64,000 nucleotides of DNA from Dendrophyllia cribrosa (taxonomy: Eukaryota; Cnidaria; Anthozoa; Scleractinia; Dendrophylliidae): assembly GCA_024195265.1 (NCBI GenBank), contig JAJLRJ010000002.1, forward strand, positions 21,226,570-21,290,569. The letters run 5' to 3'. Position 1 is the first letter of the stretch; every line of letters starts with the position of its first letter. The translations under genes were made by a program, and so were the position numbers. Below, piece after piece: positions 32,101 through 46,300 of the stretch. The notes under the pieces are model-generated. The model made no database searches, was not told the DNA's origin, and saw nothing but the letters and a program-made list of their open reading frames with translations.

Positions 32101-35100
32101 GGCTGCTTCCCGCGCTTGGCAGCGGTTGCACCGCATGTATTTGTATCCAGGTACATTACTTTGTTTACTGTGTTTGACCAAATGTGGTTTCGTCGGTTTT
32201 GGTATTGATTGATGTTACAAAAATACCCTTATACTTCCTAAAAGTTTATACTTACGAATTGCACGTAGTTATCTCTTTCAGCAGCAGTTTTCTCGGCCTG
32301 ACAAAGTACAAAGATAACACAACTCAATAAATGTTTTGCAACTTGCCCTTACACTGTAGATTCTCGGAAAGAAAACAAAATGAATTAAATCAGAAAAAAA
32401 GTGATTTATTAGTGTTGGAAAATTAGACCCACTTACAACAGTAAGAACTTGCGACAGAGTTTCTTGAGCCGTAAGCTCTCTTTCCTGTATATGCTCCAAC
32501 TTGCGTTGAAGAAACAGAAACTTGCGTTCAGATTTGCTGTGGATATCGAAGAGAAGAACATGTTTAGGGAGCAGAGATGGCGCAGGGGTGAGTGCGCTCG
32601 CCTCCCACCAATGTGGCCCGGGTTCGATTCCCGGCCCCGGCGTCATATGTGGGTTGAGTTTGTTGCTAGTTCTTATACTTGCTCCGAGGGTTTTTTTCTC
32701 CGTGAACTCCCGTTTTTCCTGGCTCCCTCCTCAAAAACTAACATTCCTAAGTCCAATTCGACCAGGAATTTTAAGAGGGCCACTCAATAAACCTAGAGTT
32801 AGCTTGGTGCCACCCTCTTTTAACATTGTTATTACTTTTTTTTATTTAACATGTTCACTAAATTGTATTATGAACACAAGACTTTCTGATTGTTAAACTT
32901 TGGTCTTGTTAAACAGTTCGCTTTGCGAGAGATGTCCTCCTATGGGAAGTGTCCGTAAGGAGAAATGGGGTCTTCAGCAATAACATCAGATTTGCTACAT
33001 TTCTTTTGATCTTAAAAAGACTTACTCAGAAAGCTCAATCCTGGAAGCTACCGGGGGAAGCTAGGACCCATCATTACGACGTTACTAATTACATGTTGAG
33101 CCTAGACTGTTAGCAAGTCACGCGCGCAATTAGCTTACCCACACGAACATTTATGACGGACTGCTAATGAGCAGTCTTTGCTATTAGCTAGCCAACATTT
33201 TAAAAGCCATGAAATGATCTAGGTTCGGAAAGAAAACAAATTTGTTCAGCCTCTCGTAAGCGACCGCGCCCAAACTTTCAAAAAACTGAAGGCCAAAAAG
33301 AAGTGATCGCCAACAAGGGGTCATTATGTTGTGATTTTGGTGAAAAAAAAATCGAATAATTAAAAACATGGAGGCATGTTAACTCTCAAGAATGAAGGTC
33401 GCTTACGAAAGACGGTCGCAAAGGAAGGTTAGATAGATAGATAGATATATGTCTATATGTAGGTTAGACCGAAAAGAGGTCTTGGTCGGGAAATTGAAAC
33501 CAGTTTTGTTTTGGCTTTAGACTCAACCTCGCGCTGTGATGCGTTGAACGCAACAAAAATTAATGAACAATAAAGTAATTACTCACTTTAGTGACTTTTT
33601 ATAAGCTTCAAGTTCTCTTTCGAGCTGAGCATTTCTCGCTTCTGCGTCTGCAATTTAAAATTAAATATAAATCACTTCGACGACAGAGATTCGACTTATA
33701 ATAGTGGTAGGATGTTATGAAATAAGCGAGAGATTACCTGCAAGTTTAATCGCTACATTGCTCTTTTCTTTCTGAATCGCCTAAAATTTAAAAACACGAG
33801 AGAGAAGAAATGAGTACACAACAAATACGTACAGTGTCGCGGCAACAGTCATGTCTGAATCGCTCTTCGAGCTCAGACGAGGGCCCGTGAGGCTCAATGG
33901 CCCATTTTCAGCCTGATATTTTTAAATAAAAAAACTGAGAAAAAAAAACAACAACAGGGTAAATGAATAGATTCCCCATATCGGATTAAACAAAAGTGTG
34001 AAGTTACGACTGAATTGATCCGCTGAAGACTGTAGGAATTTAATACAAAAATTTAAAAATTCACGATTTTTACAAAACAAAAATCAAAATACACCTTATT
34101 CCAAAATGGCGGCCAATTTATTATTCTTTTATATGCATGTTAATTAGCCCTCTTGACCTCATTTTCGCTGAAAATTCTTTTGTATTTTGCACATGCTGAC
34201 GAGGCCAAGAGGGCTAATTTACATGAATATAAAAGAATAATAAAATGGCCGCCATTTTGGAATAAGGTGTATGTATGAAACAATTTTTGACTTTATATAT
34301 TTCCTCAAGTTTAAAGCAGATCTCTACGAAACTTCACATTTTTGTTAATTTAGTATAGGCAATCTATTTATGGATCCTGTTTTTCAGTTCATCAAATATT
34401 TGGAAACGTGGATGTGTTTCGAAAAAGGGCAGTTGTGGGTCAAGTTTGATCGTCCAGGCGATCAAAACAATCATTACTGGCAACTCAAGTGACAAAACCC
34501 TGAGCAGTGGTCATCTTTAAGGCCGAATTAGACGGTACGATTTTTGCCTACAACCATCGCATGCAACCTTCTCACGTCATGCTTACGACATGAATTGTGT
34601 CGTGTAATTTCATCCTACAACTCACTCAAGTCTGTTGTGTGCGACAAGAAAAAAGTTGTAGAGTTTTAAAACTTGTTTTAAAATCCTGCGACAGTCGTAG
34701 CGAAAATTGTACAAAATACCTCACCGTGCGGGAGTCTGTGGGGAAATTTGTGGGGGAGACGGTGCGTAATTTGGACCAAAACATGGCGGACGAGTCAATC
34801 ATGGCGAAGATAAAAAAGGAAAAGATCACCTTTACTGACGAGGAAGTAGATGTTCTCATCGGTCTGTGGAGCAAGGAAATGGTTTTGTTCAACTGTAAAC
34901 ACCAGGACTACTTCAAAAAAGATGCGAGAAATGCAGCAACACAGCGAATCTTGCAAAACCTGAACAAGGAAGGTAAGCACCTTTGGTATTGTTTTTATAT
35001 TTTTCAAACTGTCCAAATTAAAGATTAATTTGGATTGTTTTCGAATGGACTTTTCTTATCGAAAGTATCCAATTACTCAGAAATTGGATAGTTTCTTTTA

Positions 35101-38100
35101 GCCAATCAAAGCTCAAGAAAAACAATAGAAATGTAATTTTATCCTATCAGCGCGCAGCTTAGTCCTCGTTTCAAAATGGCGGGCGATGGGCCAGATTGAT
35201 CTTTGTTTGGCGACGTTTTCAGTAAAAAATTAGATCGGTTTAGTTGACAAGGAACTACACGAAGGCATTTACAGATTTCCAGAAGTATCTAGAGAAAATT
35301 TAACTCATGCGAGAATAAGATGTCAACAAAAATACTCAAAAAGGTACATCAACATGGATCGAAGTGTTTGACAAGCAAGGCAGCTAGAACACATCGTATT
35401 CAATGAACTAACTGGACGAAATACTGCCGGTGCAAGTTCTCTGCTAAGGTGAGAAGGAAGGACGGAGAGGAATATGAACCAGAAGTTTAGCGGTTATGCA
35501 AGCTGGTTTAGATAAATATCTTAAAAACAATGTTCGTACGGACATCACTATAAGTTTGGTATGATATAATTAACAAGTAACAGGACTACATGCTTGTCCA
35601 ATTTGGAAATAATTGAATTCAAAATATTCCTCTGACTGCCAAATTGGACTCGGCCTACGGCCTCGTCCAATTTTGGCAGTCCTCGGAATTTTTTTCATCC
35701 AATTATTTCCAAATTGGACAGCATGTAGTCCTATTACCTATACAAATTACAGAAAAATAATCTCAAATCATTAGTTTTTAGCTTAACAATTCCACACAAA
35801 TGCTTCACCGTTTAATAGGTTGAGACTGAGGAAGTACAGTATTTCTGTATTATTGTTCATGCAGTAATTAAGCTTTTAACTTATATGTTTGTGGTGAATC
35901 TTCTCTAAAGTTAAATACCGGTACTTGATTTTTTTGATGTTTTTTTTTTTAATTATTTTTATTGTATTATTTTTAGCTCCAGCAATAAAATATTGAAATT
36001 CTATGTTGACAAAATAAAGTAAAACGAAATACAATTTTGATTTTATGTTTTCAAAACATGTCAAAAACCCCTGATATAGTGGATATAATTACAAAGTTAG
36101 TGGTTATATATCGTGGGTTTATGAAAACCGCTGTAAAAATAAATTATTTTTATTCCATATATTAATATATGATATATGATTTTAAAAATTATTTTTATTC
36201 TATATATATAATTCTAAATATAGACAAAATAAAGTAACAAAATATTGTTATTTAATTCTGGCCATTCCTTGCTATATCTTCTAGGTCTTTCTCAAGAAGA
36301 CCTGGTAAAAAAAATGGGATCACTCCGCTCCTACTTTGGAAAGGAGGTTGGCAAAGAACGAAACAGCAAGACTTCAGGTACTGGGAGAAAAGAAGTGTAC
36401 ACTTCGAAATGGCCATTCTTCAAATCATTACAGTTCCTGAAGGACAATATCACGCCAAGGAAAACAACATCTAACATGGATGATCCAATTGTTATTGGTG
36501 ATGATCAGTCAAGTGATCATGAGTCTGCAGGCACATCAAATATCACCGATGTCAGCCAATTTGAAAACAGCTTACTTGTGGATCAGAGCTCTGTTTTCAA
36601 GTTGAACAACCCTCCAACATCAAAAGCCAAAAAAAGAAAGTCAGCAGAACTGGAGGAAGAGCTTTTGGTTACATGTTTAGAAGAGCTCAAGAAACCAAGA
36701 AATGCCACACCTGTACCCACTCAAGATGCCGATACTGCTTTTGGCAACTATGTAGCAAAGCAGATAAAAAAGATACCAGATGGGTATTCGAAGGAGATGA
36801 TGAAGATTGAAATTCAGCAGGTGATTGTCAGGGCAATGATGACTGCGAGGCAAACTAATCAATCAACTGCACTCACAACAATTGACTTTAATGACTTGAA
36901 CACAGCTATTTCATCTGACATTGCATGAAAATTATGCTATGAGAACTTTGCAATATCTGAGATTATAATTTTGTTGTTGTTGTTGTAAATATTATTACAA
37001 AAGCTTTTCAGGCTGGGTATGATGTTGTTTGATATCAGTCAGAGTGAAAATTATCAGTAAAGTGATTGATATTATATGCAAATGAATACATAACAGTGGA
37101 AACTCTTCACCTTTCTGGAGTGTTTAACAATGTACCATTTCCCTTTTTTTATTGATATGCACCATGCAGCTCAAAAAAAAAATAGCAAATTGGTCTATTC
37201 AATCAAACGCAATTAAATAATTATTGTCTATATAGTCAAGTATCAATATAGCACCAATTTCAAAACACAACATTTATAATTATTTTGCAGTTTGTGACAG
37301 AAAATAGTTCAAAATAGTTCTTTGCTGAATAAGCTGAATCAAAACTTACTATAAATAGTGTTTATATTTGATTAGTGGTACCATATATTATTTTGCTGAA
37401 GAAGTGACCACAGAAGCATAAAATATATTTTGAATTGTTAACAAATAAACATTGTTTTCATTTTTCATTTTTCAAATTGAGCTTGAATGTTTTCTATGAG
37501 GGCATGCATGTACAGGTTTAAATGATCAAAATAATGTTCTGATTCAAATGTCAAAGCAAGCATTTCCACTGCCATGGTACTTGTCCAGGGCCATTCACAT
37601 ATTGACACAGCTGATCCCTTATAGCTTCAGCTCGTCGAGGCTGCCTTCCCTTCCTTGAATTTGGAAAAGGTGTAAATGGGTTGTCTTTGATTTCTTGTCT
37701 CCAAGTACCTTCTTTGACAGACCCATCACTTAACTCTTCAGTGTCGACTGATCCTTGAGGTATGTAGCAACCAGGTGATTTAGATCTTGAGAAGTTATGA
37801 AGGGCGATGGCAGACAGGACAATTTTTATAGCACTTTCAGGGTGTACACAAAGGGTGGAGTGAAATACTCTAAATCTACTGGCAAGAATACCAAAAACAT
37901 TTTCACTGACACGCCTTGCTCTTGAGATCCTGTAGTTGAATACTCTCTTCTCCTCAGATAGGTTTCTTTGTGGATAAGGCTTCATGATGTTTACTTCAAG
38001 GGGAAATGCTTCATCTCCAGCAAGAAAGTATGGAACTGGTTCTACAGATTCAGCTCCTTCAAAAGACTGATCCATGGATTGTGGAAGTAGAGAGGGTTCT

Positions 38101-41100
38101 GGGAGTCCTAAAGCACCTTGAAGATAGATAAATTATTATAAGTAACTAATTGTATGTTTTGTTTTATAGATGAATTAATCTTATTAATTAAGTTCAAAAA
38201 GTTTGAGCAAAATGTCAAAAATTCCCTACTGTTCTTTAAGTACATAAAAAAAATTGCTGAAAAAAGTAAAAAAAAATTCAAACAGCAAAGGCACCGAGCA
38301 TAATATTGCAATATAATCAACTTACACTTGCAAGTACTGCAATTGCCAATATCCTAAATCAATATATTTGAGAATCATATGATCTAGCTGCATGTCAGTA
38401 TATAGAATTATTGTGGGCTTGTCCGACCAAAGGAAAATTGTATGCCAAATTCTAATAATTGGGTTAATGTAATCATCATATACTACCTGCAGCAAGTGTT
38501 TTCCAAAACTGTGAATTTTTCAATACACCCCCATCACTAATACGACCTTGGCAGCCAACATCTGCAAATGTAAACTTGTAGTCGGCATCAACCACTGCCA
38601 TGAGTACAATGCTATAGTACCCCTTATAGTTATAAAATTCAGAGCCACTATTTTTTGGATGGAGTATTCGCACATGCTTTCCATCTGCAGCCCCAATACA
38701 GTTAGGGAGTTGCCACCTTTCTTCAAAAAGTTTTGCCACAGATAGCCACTCTTGTGGAGTATTTGGGCACTTGAAATGATCTTTGAGAACTTTGTATATT
38801 GCCTCACAAACTTCAGGGATTATGATGGTGGACAATGTTGGCTGACTAATCCTGTACTGATATTGGAGACTTGAAAAAGACTCTCCTGTTGCTAAAAACC
38901 TCAGGGTTACAGCAAGCCTTTCTTCTGGTGGGATTGCTTCTCTCATGTTTGTGTCTTTTTTCTTGATTAATGGTGTGATTTTATGCAAAAGGTCCTGTAA
39001 TACATATAGAACATAACAATTTAATAGATTTCATTATTTAAAAGATTATAGATATTATTGTTAGACAATTGAGCTTCATTCGTTGATTTTGATTAAGCAG
39101 TTTTTTCGTAAGTTCAAGAAAGCATAAATTTTATATTGATTAGATCATAGTGTACAATTTTAATTTAAGCTAATTACTATGTACACTGTATGTTGTTAAT
39201 ATTTTCAAAAGTAACAGACAGTGCTCTTTTTTCCTTTAGATATATTAGGCTCATAGCTTTAAAATTTTCAGATTTCCTCTTCGCAAGTAACATTTTCATT
39301 ATCATTGAAACTAAATTAAAGAGTTTGTTGAAATTGTTCAATTCAGACTACGTACATCACTTTGATCTTCGCGTCGATCGAAATTAGTGATGAATTAAAA
39401 TGAAGCCATTTCTTCAAACTTATAAGAAAAATAAAAGTAACACACAGTGTCAACAAGTAAGAATGTGATATAATACACAATCAGCAACGAATTAAACAGG
39501 TCGAAAATCTAGAATTTTTTTCAAGATTAAAATACCGTACCTCAAATGTTGTAGCATCCATTCGTAGATATCGCCGATAGTTTCCTTCGTCTTCCAAGCG
39601 TAACTCTTGAATAATTTCTCTAAACGCTCCCATGTCCTTCCTCCGTTTCAACCATTCCTTCTCTCTTGTCTTTCTTTGCCTTATCTTTTTCCTTCGCCGC
39701 AACAAACAACAAACAACCGTAGCCGCCGCAACAAACCCTGCGTCGGCCATCTTGTTAATTTGTTGTGGGTCCCAGTCCCGATCGATCAAAAATTAATGAA
39801 TCGCAGGCGATTTTCGCGAGTTGTAAGTGAAATGTTGTAGATGTGTGATTCTGACCTAAGTCATGTCGTAAGCATGACGTGAGAAGGTTGCATGCGATGG
39901 TTGTAGGCAAAAATCTTACCGTCTAATTCGGCCTTTACAGCGATGTAAATAGAGTGTCATCAGTTGATGGTCTCAAGCCTCTGGTGGTTGACACGATTGG
40001 TTATTAACGGTGAACAATAAATACTATTCCGAGTGTGAGCAGTCAATCAGAGCGCGAGCAAAACACCATTGGTTTGGTTTCGGTTTGGTTTGGTATTTGT
40101 TGTTGTTGTTGGTATATACTTACTGCCAGTGAAGGGTCCAGTGAATGCCCTGAATACTCGAACGAATTACTGGTCAAATTTTGCCAGATAGTTAACAATC
40201 TTCATTCCGCTTTAGTTCATAAGAAAACAGCCAAGAGAAGAGATAGATAGTTGTGTCCAGTTCGGAATTCGAGATCAGTAATAATAGTAAATAGGTTGCA
40301 TACCTGTAATCGAGAATTGTACTCCTCTGACTCTAACTTTGTTTTAGCTTTGAAGTCCTCAAGTACACTTAAAATAAAATAAAATTCATCAATTGATTAG
40401 AGACAGTGTTAATATTATTGCATGTAGTTTCCTACATTATTTTGTCGAAGCATTAATTTTCACATTGTCGCAGACTGCAAGAGAGCCACTGCCGTCGTTT
40501 CTTTGCTGAGTGGCAGTTAGAACAAAAGATCTGGCGTGCGTTTCTTAAAACTCACGAAGACATTCGGGTCCGAGATCAACATATTTCTTGCTTTTCGGAC
40601 CCGAAAAGTTATCGGAACTTTTGAGGGTGGTAAGTTGCCGCTTACCTCCGGCAGTCATCCATTATTTTCAAATGTTCCTGAACTGAAATCTTGCGCTCTT
40701 GATCCGCTACAACAGCCTCGTGCTTTCGCAGTAAGTTGCTATGGGTACGGCGAAGGTCATCTACCTCTGTCTCAAGACGTCGCTGGGTTGACTCTTGGCT
40801 TGAAATCCGTTTGGATAACTTGGAAACTGATAAAGCAATTAAAGTAAAGATTAGTGATAGAGCAGTTTTCAATTGAGTGTCGTAAAACCAAAACCAAAGT
40901 AATTACTCTGACCAATCACAGCAGTCGTAAAAAATCCAATGAACCAATCAGAGCTCAAAGCAATTACATGTCGGCGGCGCCAAGCGCGGGAAAACGCGTG
41001 CGAGCAAGTCACGATTGGTTTTGGTTTTACTTCTGATTGGTCGAGAAAACTTGTGGCGCGAGATTTATTAGCCATTCACAAAGCGTAGCAATGAAAAACC

Positions 41101-43306
41101 AAAGCAATTGTGTAATTACTTTTGACACTCAATTGAAAACTGCTCTATTAATAAACACCATGCACGTTTGGTTACAATCAACCCCTGCCGTGTGGAAAAC
41201 GTATTATCATCGCGTCAATGGGCCATTTCCAATTTTGTTTGCGAGGTCTGGCGGGCAGACGTTCGCATCAGTGAAAACGAGTTTTCATTCACATGCAAGT
41301 AACACTGCATGATTTTCTTGATATTAATGCATTGCAACAAATCCTTGCTTTGATAGACAGAATGGGGTTCACTAAATATGGCCTGGTACTATTAAAATAT
41401 TACATGGTGCGTGGTACATTTTTAATGGCGGTCATACGAACCTTCTTGTCCATGAACTCGCTGCATTTCTTTCACTTTTCTGTCCTGTATCTCTTGTTGT
41501 TCCATCAGCAGAGCATTCTCCTCAACCACAAGCTTTGCCTGCTCCTGGAGTTGCTGCCTATATAAATAGAATGTAAATAAAACCAGAGAAAGATGATCTT
41601 TAGACAGCAAAACTTCAAACTGGCAGCCGAAGAAATAAAAAAAAATCAAACCTGGTCTGTCTGGTAGGGGCAGAAAGAGAAGGGCGTTTCAATTGTACCA
41701 AAATAACATAACAATGGCGATGAAGTCAGTTTATGTACCGAAATTATGACGCTCACTTAGAAAGGCTTACCTTTGAGGGTTAGGACTCATTTTAGAAATT
41801 TACTTGAAATTTTATCCACAGACTAAAACTTTGGAACCACATGGCTTTTTACTTTGTTTTCGTTTTGTTAACTGTTGTATGTTTGTAGGCTTTATTTTTA
41901 GTGATTTTATAATACCGCAAAAAACTTACGTACATAAATAAAATTACAAAATAAATATGAATTTCAGTGGACTCCATGAGGTGGCTCTTTCTTCCACTGT
42001 TTCCGGAACGATCAGTATTTTAAAAACCGGAGTATTTAGCTTCACAAAAGTGAAAAACAAAACCTTAATTACCCATAATACTCCATTTTACAGTTGTGTG
42101 CTTGGTGACCTTGCCTTTGAGTGGAAGCGAGGCTGGAGGTGACCTTGCTTTGATACAAACCTTTCTGTCTTTCATATGTTAATAATGCTTTTCTCATGCT
42201 AACTAGTTAAATTTACATCTGAAATGCTCCAAGGTCTGTATCATAACAAGGTCAACTTCAGCCTCGCTTCCACTCAAAGGCCAGGAAACTAAGAAGACAA
42301 CTTTTCAATGGTCTATAGGCCTTTATCACGCGGCGGTCATGTTGACTCCCCGGGGAATAAAACCTCGTTTTCAAATTTTTGACTGCGAGACTGGGCGGCG
42401 TAAATCTTTTGCTTTTATACAAAATGGCGCGGGCGTGATAAAAGCCTATTATAATCAAAACGTTTTTAATTCGCAACCACAGCTTAATTCAAATTAAGCG
42501 TGCAGCGGCTATTCTTATTTGGAATTAACATAGGTAAAAGTTGAAACGTGTAACCGCAGCTATTATAAAATATCGTCACGTACCATTCATCAGGGCGAAG
42601 AGAATCAGGACTCGATTTGCTAACACGCTGTTAAAATACAAAGAAGTTAAGAAAACTTTATAATTATTTATTCAAATGAAAATCATTGAAATTCAGGTTA
42701 CCGTCACGTCAAACCCAACCTACCATGTGAAGTTGCTGATTTTCCTTTACAACTTCCATGACTCGCGCTTTAAACGCGTTTAGTTCTTCCTGACAAAACA
42801 AAACAAACCAAAAAGGACATAAACGGAAAAGAAAAAAAAAAACTGGCAAAAATTAAATCCACGCATAAATATTAACCCTTCGTGTGAATATTCCTAATCT
42901 GAAATAGTCCTACTACACTGTCACGTAACTTACATCGTAAGTTCTGATCAGTTGTTCTTTTTCCTTCAGTCGATCATCGTACGCTAAGAAAAGAGGCGCC
43001 AAAAACTTGGTGTTGACCTAAAAAATAAGCAGCTATGTTAAGCACGAAGCATATCAGTAGACAACCTCATCACTTTACCTATAAAATCTAAAAAATGTTA
43101 GGTGGTGTCACATACGCGTTTACATCATTAATATGTTCTAAAACGGCGCTTAGCAACGATAAGAGCACGCGATGTATGCAATGATGAAATTCTTTTTGCT
43201 AAATGTCAGTGTGTCCTACTTTGTAGTAAGAACCTGTGTATTGGGATAACAACCAAGCCACATCTAATCATCTTCATCACCATCATCATTGACACCATCA
43301 TCATCG

Positions 43307-43342
<36 letters not shown>

Positions 43343-46300
43343 CCATCATCATCTTTATTTGAGTACGGTATGACATTCATTAATAAATTGATGGTACCTA
43401 CCAGCCATGGGGCAGCCTCTTTCTTGAGAGGCAATGCCATGCCTTGCACCTCCTGTACAAAGAAACAATAAATGTTCAAAATACGTCCACAAAAGTGTAT
43501 GCTCTTCATTTTGCTTACAAAAAAACATGTAGCTCAAATCCTGCAGTTACAGCTCATGACATGGCTTCCTAAGGTAACCCATTCATTAAAATGTCAGTTG
43601 TAGTTTTGACTGTAATTTCCTTGTCACGTGTCTCTGGTCCTGCGCTGTTCAACGCAAGTTGGACAATAACAACTGACGTTGACTTGCATTGGGTGGCCAA
43701 ACGGAGTTTCGCAAGTACACGCAAGTTTGGTCAGCCTTGTCCCGCGCGGTCATGCTTGTAATTGGCCAATTGACTAAGGTCAGCTGTTAGGTTGACTTGC
43801 GACTACTTGCCAAACGGTGAAAACGTGCGCCTACTTGCGGACAAATTTGGGCTGTAAGTTATCGCAAGTTGGAACTCAACAAATTGTTCCAAAATTCCAG
43901 CTCGATTTCACATTTCAGTGACATACTTTGCACAATACCTCATATGAAACGGGTCGATATTTTGCTTGATATCTGCTCAGTTCCACATTGAGTCGATGAA
44001 CTGTATGAGACAACAAACAGAACGTACACATCAGACATATACATCAACTATAAACAGGCAATCTAACAGTCTAGTCAAGCATGCTTATGATCAAAGAAAT
44101 TCTACTTATAAAATAAAAACAAAATCAAACCTGTGTCTCGCAGAACTTTTTGTTCTTGATGCAAGTCTTTGATTTGTTTTTGCAAGACTACAGAAGATAC
44201 ACCTAAATGAACGAAACCAAATGCAGCTGTTAATCAGTCTATCAATCCCACGGAAATATGCTTTAAAGAAACTTCTATGTAAGAAATACATGTACACTGT
44301 AAAAAGGGGGTAAAGTCGCACACGAGTCACAGGCACCCCAAGACGACCGGGGTTTAACCCAATTTCTGTAGCATGAAGCAACTAGTAATATTGCTACCCC
44401 CCCCCCTGGATGGGAAGCTAGTTCCTCGCAGGGTTACCCCCAGCATTTTGTCGCCGGTACCCATTTGTACCCATTTATACACCTGGCCCCGGTTGTTCAA
44501 AAGGTGGATAGCGCTATCCACCGGATAAATCACTATCCAGTGGATAACACAATGGATTTTGTTAATGCTTATCCACTGGTCAGTGATTTATCCGGTGGAT
44601 AGCGCTATCCACCTTTTAAACAACCGGGGCCTGGGTGGAGAGAGACAATGTGGAGTAAAGTTTCTTTTCTAAGTAAACAACACGATGGCAGAGACCAGGC
44701 TCAAACCACCGACCTTCAAGGCGAAAGTCCGACGCGCTACACTGTACTATGTACTTATTGACTGAGTGGGAGGGTCAGATGGGAAAATACTTGGCTCAAG
44801 TCATCATCCGGGGCATCTGGGACATCCGGGGCCATACGGCTCACATGATAAAATTGTACAGCCTATCATATCTCACCAGTTCCTTTCTGAAGAGAGAGTG
44901 CCAGTTGCTTTAGTGCCTTATTTTCTTCTTGCAGTGAAGTGTTCAGCTCCATAAAAGCAGACTTCTCTGACTCCAGTAACTCAATTCTTCCTTTAGACAA
45001 TCGATAAAGCTCGTCATCCCTCACAACTTGTACTTCAGTAACTGCTGCGTGAGTTTTGGTAACAACGGTTTCAGAGTCAACATTCCTTTCACGAGTTTTT
45101 CTAGACTTTCTTTGAGATTTCTCGTGTCCTTTTCTAGCCCTTGTGGGGCTTTCTGCTCTCTCTTCTCTCCAATGCACCTCTGTATCAACACCACGCGATT
45201 TTCTGTTCCCTCTTCCCTCTAGCCGTGAACTCTCCATTCTCCCATCCTTATAACTTTCCTCTGTATCAGCATCAGTGTATGAACTATACCGTTGGCTCCT
45301 TCTGTGCTTTCCCTCGATTTCTTCATGATACGAGTCCGAACCTCTGCTTTTCTGTCCGTGAGAATGCTCGTCATATAGCTCGCGCCTTCGTTTTTCCACT
45401 TTATCGTCTCTTTTGTCCAGTCTCTCCTTATCATAATTCGACGTTTTAAATTTATCCTGTTTGTTTCTCTTGTCCAACCTCTCTTCAAGATATTTTGGAG
45501 TGTCAAGTCCATCCCGATCTCTTTCATCTAACCTCTCTTTCCTGGACTCCACATCTCCAGCTTCTACATTCACAGAGCTTATATTTTTCCTCCATTGTGA
45601 CTCAGCGTCAGCGTGTTTTTTGGCCATCTCTTCAAGTTCCTGCTCTAGTTGTCTGCTCCGTGCCTCTTGTTCTTTAATTTTCGCTTGAAGCATTTCTTGG
45701 TTTTGCTCTAAAGCCTGTCAAACATGAAACAAAACAAAAACTGTATAAGTGCATACTAATAATTTATTGATAGTTTTCGCTGACGCGTATTTTCTTCGTA
45801 CGTACGGACGTAATTTTAGTTAGCTTTACGTGCGTAAATAAAATAAGATGCGAACTATGGACGGCTCGCGTAAACGTAACAAGTTGAACCGCGCTCAACG
45901 TTTTACGTTTGCGCAAGCCGCTCACATGTCGTCTGTTATTTTATTTACGCACGTAACTGAACATCCAACGAATCGTTTTGGCGGAAAGTTGTTCGGAAGG
46001 CCTTAATCAACCAATCACAGCAGTCGTAAACAGTCCAATGAACCAATCAGAGCTCGAAGCAATTAAATGTCGCCGGCGCCAAGCGCGGGAAAACGCGTGC
46101 GAGCAAGTCACGATTGGTTTTGGTTTTACTTCTGATTTGTCGAGAAAGTGTCGCGAGATTTTTAAGCCAATCACAAAGCGTACAAAATGTAGCAATGAAA
46201 AACCAAAGCAATTGACGTGTAATTACTTTTCACACTCAATTGAAAACTGCTCTAATAATTTGTAATCAATTAGACATAAAACTAGAAAATTTAATGCCTT

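Larger units (their letters stand above)
34520..39934. mobile_element. Complete autonomous PIF/Harbinger transposon
   Basis: 5415 bp. Terminal inverted repeats of 74 bp differ at a single position (start AGGCCGAATTAGACGGTA). TTA is duplicated at 34517-34519 and 39935-39937, the 3-bp target duplication of this superfamily. It contains both genes expected for Harbinger: a MADF/Myb-like DNA-binding protein on the plus strand and a DDE nuclease on the minus strand, converging, both without stops or frameshifts. It sits in the CEP89 intron between exons 40304 and 33780. Confidence 0.95.

Noticed and set aside
32621..32631. Candidate tRNA gene (B box GGTTCGATTCC)
   Set aside because: The cloverleaf does not close and the same unit occurs at 21020 with a retro-type tail, so it is a SINE.
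43264..43537. Poly-Asp / poly-Ser ORFs
   Set aside because: Translations of the (ATC)n array in a CEP89 intron; only 43402-43452 (minus) is a real exon there.
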